A stretch of DNA of 64,000 nt from Pycnococcus provasolii (Eukaryota > Chlorophyta > Pseudoscourfieldiophyceae > Pseudoscourfieldiales > Pycnococcaceae): the NCBI GenBank assembly GCA_938743325.2, contig OW568880.1, forward strand, positions 620,001 through 684,000, read 5' to 3'. Of the stretch, positions 56,625-64,000 are shown in pieces (positions within the stretch are counted from its first letter, which is position 1; every line of letters starts with the position of its first letter). The translations under genes and the position numbers were made by a program. The notes under the pieces were generated by a model. That model was not told where the DNA came from, did no database searches, and saw nothing but the letters and a program-made list of their open reading frames with translations.

Positions 56625-58133
56625 CTAAGCTGTCTTTTCACTGGACGTCTTGTACGCCTCGCGTCGTCGACGCTGCTGCTCTTCCTTCGCCTTCCGCTCG
56701 TCAAGCTGTGCGCGCAGCTTGCGATACGCACGAAGCTCCGCGTCGTCAAGTCCCATCTCGTCGTCCTTTGCTTCGAGGCGCGCCGCCTCACGCTCCATCG
56801 TCCTGTGCATCTCCAGGCGCTCGTAGAACGTGATGCGCTCTCCTCGCTTCGACTTCTCGACGAGTGCGTCGACGCGCTCGAGTTGCTTCTGCGCGTCGCT
56901 CTCCTGCCTCGCCTCGTAGCTCTTGCGTTCCTTGAGCTTGTTCAGCGTCATCACCTCCTCGTGCGACATCGACTCGCCGGACGCGCTCTTCTTCTCGAGA
57001 CGAGCAATCTCCTCGTCGCGGTACCTCGTGAGTACACGCACCTCCTCGTCGTCGAGGTGGTCGCCTCGCCGCGTCTTCTCCGCGATGCGTGCAACCTCCG
57101 CAAGATACTGCTGTTCTCGAAATTTGTCAAGCGCCGACCCTTCTAGCAGTACGGTTTCCTCCTTAGGCCCGGAATCAAAGTCCGTTAGGTAGTCGGGGTG
57201 CTTCCTCTGGAACGCCAGCTTGTACTCGCGTACGGCATCACGCATGCCGTGCCTGTCCAAGGCATCGCGCACCGCGTGCGATATCGTCATCGACGCCTTA
57301 CCCTGGCTGTTGCCGTCGTCCTCGCGCGATACGACGCGCAGCAAGGCGGCGGTGACGTGAGCAATTGCGGCGGCGTCTGCAGAATTTTCTTCCCCCGCCA
57401 GCCATCGTCTGAGCGGCTCGGGCGAGGAGTCTTGTTGTTGTTGTTGTTGTTGATCTTCTTCTTCGTCGTCGTGCGCATAGCTTGCAATGGCGCGCCACGC
57501 GCCGCCACGCTCGTCAGCCGCCAGGCGTCTCTCTTCCTCGGCACGCGCGTGCACGTTGCTCTGGTACTTCTCCGAAGTAAACATGCCGCCAAACCTTCCT
57601 CTTTGCCTTTTCAGCGCCTCTGCGATTTCTGCCTCCACTTCGCGAAGCGCCTTAACTATATCCACCGAATCTGGCGCGAGCTTGCGTGCCTGACGCAGTG
57701 CCTCACGCGCCTCATCGCTCTCGCCCAGTCCCCGCCGCGCCTGAGCGAGCCTGAAGAGGATTTTGGCGTTGCCGTCGCCACGCTTGACTGCGCGTTCTGC
57801 GGCGCGAACCGCCTCACCATACCTCTTTTCGCGCAGGAGAGCTTGCGCGAGGTTCCCGTCTGCCGTCTGCCGCAGCAAGCTTGCGCGCTTCGCGAGGTCT
57901 GCAAAGTCGGGTCGCTTGAGTGCGTCAGGTGCCGTGACAGCAAGTTCGTCGAGCAGTTCCACGGTTTCGATGTATCGGTGCTGCGCGAGCTCCGCGTCGC
58001 CTCGCTTCAGGGCGTCGTTGCCCTCCTCTTTCAGCGCGGCGGCTTCGTCGAGTTGCGTGACCGCGAGTCGTCTGAACTCTGGGAGCGTGAGGCTGAAGCG
58101 CCCGAGGTCGTCGGGCATGGGCGGCGCGGACAT
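56625..58133 (-). CDS. TPR and coiled-coil protein, unknown
   Basis: The protein has 502 residues from ATG 58133 (MSAPPMPDD). Residues about 30-150 form TPR units (LKEEGNDALKRGDAELAQHR, ALLREKRYGEAVRAAERAVK), a co-chaperone-like arrangement in which FKBP, AIP and TOM34 proteins dock HSP70/90 tails. The middle has poly-Gln. The last 170 residues are charged coiled coil (EEEVMTLNKLKERK-like). The frame stays open far upstream through the TIM17 gene, but that part is shadow sequence. Confidence 0.75.
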   Translation of the reverse strand: MSAPPMPDDLGRFSLTLPEFRRLAVTQLDEAAALKEEGNDALKRGDAELAQHRYIETVELLDELAVTAPDALKRPDFADLAKRASLLRQTADGNLAQALLREKRYGEAVRAAERAVKRGDGNAKILFRLAQARRGLGESDEAREALRQARKLAPDSVDIVKALREVEAEIAEALKRQRGRFGGMFTSEKYQSNVHARAEEERRLAADERGGAWRAIASYAHDDEEEDQQQQQQQDSSPEPLRRWLAGEENSADAAAIAHVTAALLRVVSREDDGNSQGKASMTISHAVRDALDRHGMRDAVREYKLAFQRKHPDYLTDFDSGPKEETVLLEGSALDKFREQQYLAEVARIAEKTRRGDHLDDEEVRVLTRYRDEEIARLEKKSASGESMSHEEVMTLNKLKERKSYEARQESDAQKQLERVDALVEKSKRGERITFYERLEMHRTMEREAARLEAKDDEMGLDDAELRAYRKLRAQLDERKAKEEQQRRRREAYKTSSEKTA

Positions 58134-58329
58134 GTTTTTGATGGGATTGATTCTAGATTCTAGAAGGCGGGAGTTCAGACGAAGATCTTTGGGGGTTGGG
58201 CGGCGATTATGGGAATGGTTCGGGTTTGGCGTCGGTCTGCGCTGGATGGGTGTGGATGATACGGTGTGTGCGACATGGCTACGATTTTGACCTTTTACTA
58301 AATGTTTTTCAGGTTCTTTACGACTCAAT

Positions 58330-58932
58330 TTAAGTGTTGCTGAAGTCAGGCATAGCTGGCGGTGTTGTGTCCTCCTCCTTGGACCCTCCCCCGAACAGCC
58401 CGCCGAAGAATCCGCCGCCGCCGCCGCCGCCACCGCCACCACCCTGGGCGCTGTCAGGAGGCGAAGGAGCAGGGGCGACGTCCACTGGCGCGACATCCGC
58501 GATGGGAGGTGCGGCGTTCGGCGCGGCGACACGCGTGACCACGATCCCGATCCCCTCGATGAGCGCAAGCAGCACTCCCCCGAACGCCGCGGACTTGGCC
58601 GCCGCGCGCGCTCCCTGGCGCAGCTGCAGCACGCCACCGGTGAGTGCGCCTGCGGCGATGGAGTTCCACGGGTCTTCCTTTTTCCGAAGTGCGACGAGCG
58701 TGCAGTCGAAGGTACTGAAGAGCCCACCCCAGACGGCGAACGAGCCGCCCGTTCGCGGCGCACCCGTCCGCACAGCTTCCAAGCCGCCACGCAGTCGAAA
58801 GTTTGCTGGCGCGTTGTAGCACCCCTTCCCGAACAGCCACATTCCTCCTCCGAACGCGCCCATGCCGAACGCGCCGCCGACGTCGTCGATGATGCGGTGC
58901 GGGCACGGCTCGCGCTGGTGATCGACGGACAT
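58330..58932 (-). CDS. TIM17: Mitochondrial import translocase subunit TIM17
   Basis: The protein has 200 residues from ATG 58932. It begins [20 protein letters not shown] and [13 protein letters not shown], then [20 protein letters not shown] and [18 protein letters not shown], all classic TIM17 sequence with four membrane helices. It forms the protein path of the TIM23 presequence translocase in the mitochondrial inner membrane. The C-terminal tail is odd: a run of glycines, then [14 protein letters not shown]. Confidence 0.93.
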   Translation of the reverse strand: MSVDHQREPCPHRIIDDVGGAFGMGAFGGGMWLFGKGCYNAPANFRLRGGLEAVRTGAPRTGGSFAVWGGLFSTFDCTLVALRKKEDPWNSIAAGALTGGVLQLRQGARAAAKSAAFGGVLLALIEGIGIVVTRVAAPNAAPPIADVAPVDVAPAPSPPDSAQGGGGGGGGGGGFFGGLFGGGSKEEDTTPPAMPDFSNT

Positions 58933-59789
58933 CCCTGCCTGCTGTGAGGAGTTCGTTGGACGAGTGGTTGGGGGAAGGAGGGGGCGACGAGAGCGAGAGG
59001 AGAGCGAGGGGAAGGGAAGGACGGAGGGAGGGAGGAGGGAGGAGAGGAGCCGAAGGGAGAGAAGAAGCCGAAGGGAGAGAAGAACGAAGGGGAACAACCC
59101 AGACCCCCCCCGGCTGCCCGGCAGCCCGGGGGAACGTCCTTTGGCCAAGAATGGTCTAAGAATACAACATTGGGGCTGAGGAAAGGAGGAAGGTCCGCCT
59201 TTCCATCGCCCATCGCCCGTCTGCACGGGGGCAAATCTACCGGGTAATAACCTTCACATCGATCGATCTTAGACTACCTGGTAGGGTTTTCACTTAGGGT
59301 TTTCCCGCACTGCACTGGGGCCAGCTTCGTCGCAGTCGAGATGAGCGACCTGGTCCTGGTCACACTGGGGACCCGGTCGGTGTCGTCGTCGAGCGAGCGT
59401 TCCCCCTTGTGCCAAGAAAGATGGGTGACACGTCGTTGTTCGTTCAAGAAAGAAACAGGCGTTTCCAAACGTTGTTTACAAAAAACACTGTAGAAAACAC
59501 CAATCTCTCCCTCTTTTTTTCTTTTCTTTTTCTTTTTTTCGATATCTTATTCAAAATACAATACAAGATATGGTACAGAATGTGTGGCCAAAACACGCAA
59601 GGGAGTTTTGGCAGAAGGAGTATGGAGGAGAATGATGGTAGGATGGTTGTGTGTAGGAATGGTTGTGGAATGCGCACTCGTGGCGTTGCCACCCAAGATT
59701 CGATCGCGCCAAAAAAAGGCGGTCGCGATCAATCTGGTTGATTCATGAAAGATGGCGCACACCGACGCTCCCGAAGCACGCACTCTGCT
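58933..59789. other. Intergenic region between TIM17 and DDX6-type genes
   Basis: It contains GGGAGAGAAGAAG-type purine repeats (about 59030-59095) and two TAGGGTTTTC motifs near 59282-59305. I see no supported gene. Confidence 0.5.
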
Positions 59790-61124
59790 TTACTTCGTGT
59801 AGAGCGCCGGGTCAATCTCCGGCGGAATGGGCAAGATCTCCGTTCCAAGCTCCTGCTCGGTCTTGTACAGGTTGTAGCGGTCGTCGTACGTGATCAGGTT
59901 CACAGCCAGACCCAGATGTCCGAAGCGACCAGATCGGCCAACGCGGTGCAGGTACGTCTCGCTGTTCTTGGGGAAGTCGAAGTTGATGACGACGTTCACA
60001 GCCTGGATATCGATTCCGCGTGTGAAGAGGTCGCTCGATACGAGGTTACGGCACTTGCCGCTGCGGAAGTCCTGGAACACGCGGTTGCGGTGGTGCTGCG
60101 GCATCTTGGCATGAATGAAAAAGCAGCTGTATCCGAGCTCCGTCACCTTGCGCGCGAGAAGCTCGACGCGGTTCGTGCTGTTGGCAAAAATGATGCTCTG
60201 GTTCACCTGAAGCTTGGAGAAGAGCGTGTGGAGGCACGAGATCTTTTGCCTCTCGTCGACGTACGCGTAGTACTGCGTGACACCCTTCAGAGTGAGGTTG
60301 TCCATGAGGTTGATGATGTACGGCTTCCTGAGAAACTTGTCCTTGAACTCGCGCACCGTGACGGGGAATGTTGCCGAATAGCACAGAACCTGCCTATCGT
60401 TCGGAAGGTGTGCCATGAGGCGACCGAGCGTGTCGGAGAACTCTGGGCTGAGCAGCTTGTCCGCCTCGTCGAGGCAGAACATCTTGCACTCGCCGAGCTT
60501 GGCCACGCCCTTGTCTGCGAGGTCAAGGATGCGCCCGGGTGTCGCGACGATGAGGTGAACCGTGTTGTAGAGTCGCATGATATCATCTTTGAGGCTGGTT
60601 CCTCCGGTGGTGACCATCACCTGCAGCTCGAGGTGCTTTCCGAGTTCCTTGCACACCTGTGCTGTTTGCAGCGCGAGCTCGCGCGTTGGCACGAGCACGA
60701 GTGCCTGCACATTCTCTTTGGCTGTGTCGATCTTCTCGATGCACGGGATGCAGAACGCCGCGGTTTTTCCCGTTCCGTTCTTGGCACGCGCGAGGATGTC
60801 TCTTCCTGTCAACGCGATGGGTATGGATTCCTCCTGGATCGGGCTGGGTCGTTCGAAACCCTTTTCGTAGATGCCCATGAGAAGTTCTCGCTTGAGGAAG
60901 TAGTCCTCGAACTCGTTCCCCTTGGTGGCGGTGACATCCTCCGTTTTGTGTCGCGTGTCTACGGGCGGCATGTTGAGCTGTGCCTTGAAGTCGCCTCCAG
61001 GTGCGAGTGCCCCCGCTCCCGCTCCCGCGGGAGGAGGTTGTTGAGGTTGTTGAGGTTGTTGAAGTTGCTGCTGCTGGGCCATTTGCTGCGCCATGGCCAT
61101 GACTGCGGACGGTGCGGCAGCCAT
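59790..61124 (-). CDS. DDX6: DEAD-box RNA helicase DDX6/Dhh1
   Basis: The protein has 444 residues from ATG 61124. After a Gln/Pro/Gly-rich N-terminus come the Q motif ([17 protein letters not shown]), motif [17 protein letters not shown], motif [20 protein letters not shown] and [28 protein letters not shown] and the C-terminal [16 protein letters not shown] are typical of DDX6/Dhh1. It represses translation and promotes mRNA decapping in P-bodies. Confidence 0.95.
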   Translation of the reverse strand: MAAAPSAVMAMAQQMAQQQQLQQPQQPQQPPPAGAGAGALAPGGDFKAQLNMPPVDTRHKTEDVTATKGNEFEDYFLKRELLMGIYEKGFERPSPIQEESIPIALTGRDILARAKNGTGKTAAFCIPCIEKIDTAKENVQALVLVPTRELALQTAQVCKELGKHLELQVMVTTGGTSLKDDIMRLYNTVHLIVATPGRILDLADKGVAKLGECKMFCLDEADKLLSPEFSDTLGRLMAHLPNDRQVLCYSATFPVTVREFKDKFLRKPYIINLMDNLTLKGVTQYYAYVDERQKISCLHTLFSKLQVNQSIIFANSTNRVELLARKVTELGYSCFFIHAKMPQHHRNRVFQDFRSGKCRNLVSSDLFTRGIDIQAVNVVINFDFPKNSETYLHRVGRSGRFGHLGLAVNLITYDDRYNLYKTEQELGTEILPIPPEIDPALYTK

Positions 61125-61799
61125 GTGGGAGACGGCTTGTGAAGTAAGTTGGATAGGTAGAAGTGTAGGGTACAGTGCGTGGTTGTATCTGAGGTGGTGA
61201 GTGAGCAGGTGACACAGCGGTCGCCTCGAGTGTTCGTGGGAATGAAGACGGGAAGGGGAAGGGAGGGGAAGGGAGGAGGGTTCGACCGGAAGTCCGGAGA
61301 GGGAGAGGAAGCGAAGCAGGCCACGGGGCCCTGACCTTCGCCCAGCAGACCAAAAGTCGGCTCGGCGATAATCCCCGTAGATGTACCAGAGTTAGGGTTT
61401 GGGAAATCGGAGAGTTTTCGGGGTTCCGGTCAGGTGTTCCGGTCAAAGAAAATATCGGACCCGAGCAGTTGACCCGAATCTCTTCTTCTTCAACATAAAC
61501 TTCTCCACAGACTAAGAAAACCGCATACCGGTCCAAGAGTGTATCCCCCGATTGCGGGAGTACAAGGGGACCCGGGGAAGCACCCACCGCGTGTGCTCTG
61601 TTGTGCTCTGCTGTGTTCCCTCTTTCTTTTTTGGGAAAATCGCAGTTCTACCCCGACTGAAAAGTCGAAATCCCAGTTCTACCCTTTTTTGTCCCAGTTC
61701 TACCCTAACTGAAAAAGAAATACCCAGTTTTACCATGATTTGCCCCAGTTCTACCCCGACTGGAACTTGAAAAAGCGCGCGAAATTCATCATTAGTTAG
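61125..61799. other. DDX6 promoter region and left end of a MULE
   Basis: 61125-61620 has no gene; GTTAGGGTTTGGG occurs near 61391. From 61633 (GGGAAAATCGCAG) a five-copy short repeat array begins and runs to the transposase ORF. Confidence 0.55.
61633..61765. repeat. Phased CAGTTCTACC repeat array at MULE left end
   Basis: CAGTTCTACC or CAGTTTTACC starts at 61643, 61674, 61695, 61725 and 61746. Spacings are 31, 21, 30 and 21 bp, close to three and two helical turns alternately. GGGAAAAT at 61633 resembles the outer end of many MULE terminal repeats. The likely role is a transposase-binding subterminal array. Confidence 0.7.
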
Positions 61800-64000
61800 A
61801 TGCCCATCCTACGCTCCGAAGCAGCGAGGGCGTCATATGGCGCTGGCGCTGCTGCCGGCGCACTCATGGCGCTACAAGATAGAGTTCAAGGTCGCGTCAA
61901 GGTTGTCCGCCGTGGCCATGACGGACCTAGGGTCGTACTACGCCGAAGCGCACGCACTGGCACGGTGCCCGTGTCAGATGCGCCGGGTCACTCCGCGAGT
62001 GTCGAGGCCTCCGCGAACGATGTTGTGATGGATGGTGAAGAGCAGCCTGTGAAAAAGATAGGAAGGCCACGGAATGCTCAAGAAGACGCGCTGTCTACCC
62101 CAGAGAGGAAGAAGAAGCGGCGGGACGCGGAAAAATCACGGCGGGAACACGCAGTTGAGCTAATGGAGGCAGCGTCGCCTTTTATGCCGAGGACCATTGC
62201 AGAAGTCAAAGAACACACGTTCGAGGAGGGCATGGTGTACGCGTCGAGGGCGAAGGCCGAGGCAGACATCAAAGCAGTCGCGGAAAGAGATGTTAAGCTC
62301 GTAGAGATGTCAAAGAAGGATGCCACGATGCTCAGAGCGAAGTGTTCCTGTACACCGTGTCACTTCAACATATCTCTCAGAGTCCAAAACAATGGCACAT
62401 GGAAGGTTTCCTCGTGTTCGGCACACACGTGTACGGCTTTCCCGGCTCGAAAGACACGAGAAAAGAGACACAACTATAAGGCTCGCGATCTCATGCCCGT
62501 CCTGAAGGCGGCGGTCACCAACAATCCCAACCTCCAGCCAAAGCATGCCGTGGCGCACATCGCGCCCTATGTCAGCAAGACGGTGACCGCTAAGTTTGCT
62601 GGGAAGGTGCTCTCGGAGGCAAAAACCGCACAATTCTCGCCGGGAGACAACATGTCAAAGGTACTTCCGTACGCGGATCTCGTGAACAAGTCAGGTGTGG
62701 GATTCATGGAGGTGAACACCACAGATGCGAAAGGCATGAAAAAAATATACGTTGAAAGGGCGAAAGCCGATCACGTCTACAAGTATTCGAAAGCTGACGT
62801 GATACCGCCGTTCACCGAACCGGACACCTCATCGATCACGGATGCTGGCGGTCCATACTTCGTCGGCTTCACGTACGTGCCGCAGGCAATGGTGAAGATA
62901 ATGGAGGCGGGCATGCTCGAATCCACGCCATCGTTTAGCGACGGATGCCATTGCGACGGTGCTGTCAAAGGTACTCTCCTAAGCACGTCGACGGTTGATG
63001 CGAATCGAGGCATTCTCAATCTGGCGACCACGTTCACCATCAAGAATGAGTCGAAAGAATCCTGGACAGAGCACTTCAAGCACGTGAGCCACTTTTACGG
63101 CCCACACATGAACACGCCGGAACACTCGAACGTAGCCGATGCCGATAAAGGCTTGGTGCCATCTCGCAAGGATGTCTTTCCGAGCATGCACAAGTTCATG
63201 TGCAAGAATCACAGAGTGCCGAACTGCCAACACCAAGCTGGCGTGGGAGCTGCAGGGGCCAAGCTATATGAGGAAGCGGTTTACGGGTACAGTGCGATCA
63301 AGTTCAGGCATGCGATGGAGAACATAAACGAAGCAACAAAGACGTACCTTTCGAAAGCTCCTGCCGAAGAGCAATTCTTGCGATCTGCGTACCTGGGTGG
63401 TCATCACCTGCGCGGTTGGGCGACCCAAAACCCAGCAGAGAGTTGGAACAACAAGCTGCGTGTGGTGGGTATCCGCACAGCCGATCCACTCAACATGATG
63501 GTCAAGCTCGTGTCCACGATTGAAAAAGACATCGAAGAACACGGACGTGATGCCTATAAGTGCACTGATGTCGCGCCCCCTCGGATTCGCAAGTTCCTGC
63601 TCAGTGGCGGTGAAACTGGAAAAGACGTGAGTGACTTCTTGGTTAGTTGGCAAGGTGAATCTCAAAGAGTTGCGCACGTCATGCACAAGAACTACCCGAA
63701 CGCTTACCTCATCGTCAACTTGAACGAAGCAAGCTGTACGTGCTGCCGTCCAGAGGTCGTCGAAGGACCCTTCTGTGTACACCTTGCGGCTGCTGCGAAA
63801 GCCGCGGGCATCGACCTGAGTCACCATCTCAAGGACTTCGATACCACTGTGCGTTGGCGGCAGCAGTATGACAAGGCAAACGACGGTAGGAAGACAGCAC
63901 CGGGTACGGCTGACCTTGAGCTTGTTGCGAAGCGTGCATTGCAAGCTCCCACCGCAGCTCCAAGGCGCGCCGGACGTCCAGCCAAACCCACCAGACAATT
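61800..64000 (+). CDS. Mutator-like (MULE) transposase, 3' end outside window
   Basis: An unbroken frame runs from ATG 61800 to the right edge (about 733 residues); ATG 61866 and 62028 are later options. An AT-hook-like KKIGRPR lies near residue 87. A Cys-rich zinc module starts near C182 (CSCTPCHF). The MULE core has CDGAVKGTLLSTSTVDANRG with D386 and NESKESW at about 416-422, then VADADKGLVPSRKDVFPSMH with D447, both matching the MULE catalytic blocks. A SWIM zinc finger follows: C646, C648, C659, H661. A second AT-hook-like RRAGRPAKP lies near the edge. No frame break is seen, so it may be active or recently so. Confidence 0.85.
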   Translation, partial: MPILRSEAARASYGAGAAAGALMALQDRVQGRVKVVRRGHDGPRVVLRRSARTGTVPVSDAPGHSASVEASANDVVMDGEEQPVKKIGRPRNAQEDALSTPERKKKRRDAEKSRREHAVELMEAASPFMPRTIAEVKEHTFEEGMVYASRAKAEADIKAVAERDVKLVEMSKKDATMLRAKCSCTPCHFNISLRVQNNGTWKVSSCSAHTCTAFPARKTREKRHNYKARDLMPVLKAAVTNNPNLQPKHAVAHIAPYVSKTVTAKFAGKVLSEAKTAQFSPGDNMSKVLPYADLVNKSGVGFMEVNTTDAKGMKKIYVERAKADHVYKYSKADVIPPFTEPDTSSITDAGGPYFVGFTYVPQAMVKIMEAGMLESTPSFSDGCHCDGAVKGTLLSTSTVDANRGILNLATTFTIKNESKESWTEHFKHVSHFYGPHMNTPEHSNVADADKGLVPSRKDVFPSMHKFMCKNHRVPNCQHQAGVGAAGAKLYEEAVYGYSAIKFRHAMENINEATKTYLSKAPAEEQFLRSAYLGGHHLRGWATQNPAESWNNKLRVVGIRTADPLNMMVKLVSTIEKDIEEHGRDAYKCTDVAPPRIRKFLLSGGETGKDVSDFLVSWQGESQRVAHVMHKNYPNAYLIVNLNEASCTCCRPEVVEGPFCVHLAAAAKAAGIDLSHHLKDFDTTVRWRQQYDKANDGRKTAPGTADLELVAKRALQAPTAAPRRAGRPAKPTRQ

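Noticed and set aside
58134-59234. In-frame extension of the TPR gene upstream through TIM17
   Set aside because: The added 367 residues are Ser/Arg/Pro-rich out-of-frame translation of TIM17 and its promoter. MSAPPMPDD at 58133 is a natural start.

Overview
This window is nuclear DNA from a compact-genome, unicellular, flagellated eukaryote, probably an alga or a close relative of one. Genes are GC-rich, mostly single-exon and tightly packed; I can support only one spliceosomal intron. Two genes point to a cilium: IFT139/TTC21B and an adenylate kinase 7-type protein. A free-standing N-acetylglutamate kinase with an organelle-type presequence fits a plastid-bearing lineage but does not prove one. 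Telomere-like TTAGGG/CCCTAA runs are scattered between genes. I do not assign a genus.

Layout, left to right: the 5' half of a syntaxin-like SNARE gene (minus, runs off the left edge); a peptidoglycan-binding-domain protein with a CX3C-rich tail (one intron); a membrane-anchored JmjC protein; an AK7-type adenylate kinase; a SNF2/Brahma ATPase; an organelle-targeted helical-repeat protein; N-acetylglutamate kinase; a SCYL2 pseudokinase; a nested pair of mobile elements (an LTR/copia fossil inside the terminal repeat of a TA-flanked MITE); RNA polymerase I subunit RPA12; PI4-kinase alpha; a repeat-rich LysM membrane protein; cytosolic HSP70; a tail-anchored-looking unknown; a 32-bp minisatellite; a small unknown ORF divergent from PIG-M; a Tudor-like unknown; a decayed 1-kb TIR element; a GT2 glycosyltransferase; IFT139; a GT29 sialyltransferase-like protein; an SDR; a coiled-coil protein; the GINS subunit PSF1; a TPR protein; TIM17; a DDX6/Dhh1 helicase; and, at the right edge, a Mutator-like transposase gene behind a phased array of short repeats.

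Genes alternate strand. Convergent pairs often end within about 50-165 bp of each other, and regulatory space sits in the divergent gaps. Those gaps hold most of the TTAGGG-like runs and many TACAGTA/TACTGTA motifs. The genes are housekeeping and do not form a pathway cluster, although several act in membrane traffic and glycosylation (SCYL2, PI4KA, PIG-M, GT2, GT29, syntaxin).

The best leads for something new are the helically phased 31/21/30/21-bp repeat array in front of the MULE gene, the nested young LTR-in-MITE insertion with telomere-like repeats inside the MITE, the TA-flanked 1-kb element with iterated binding-site-like 17-mers, the PG-binding/CX3C protein, and the LysM protein built from near-identical internal repeats.
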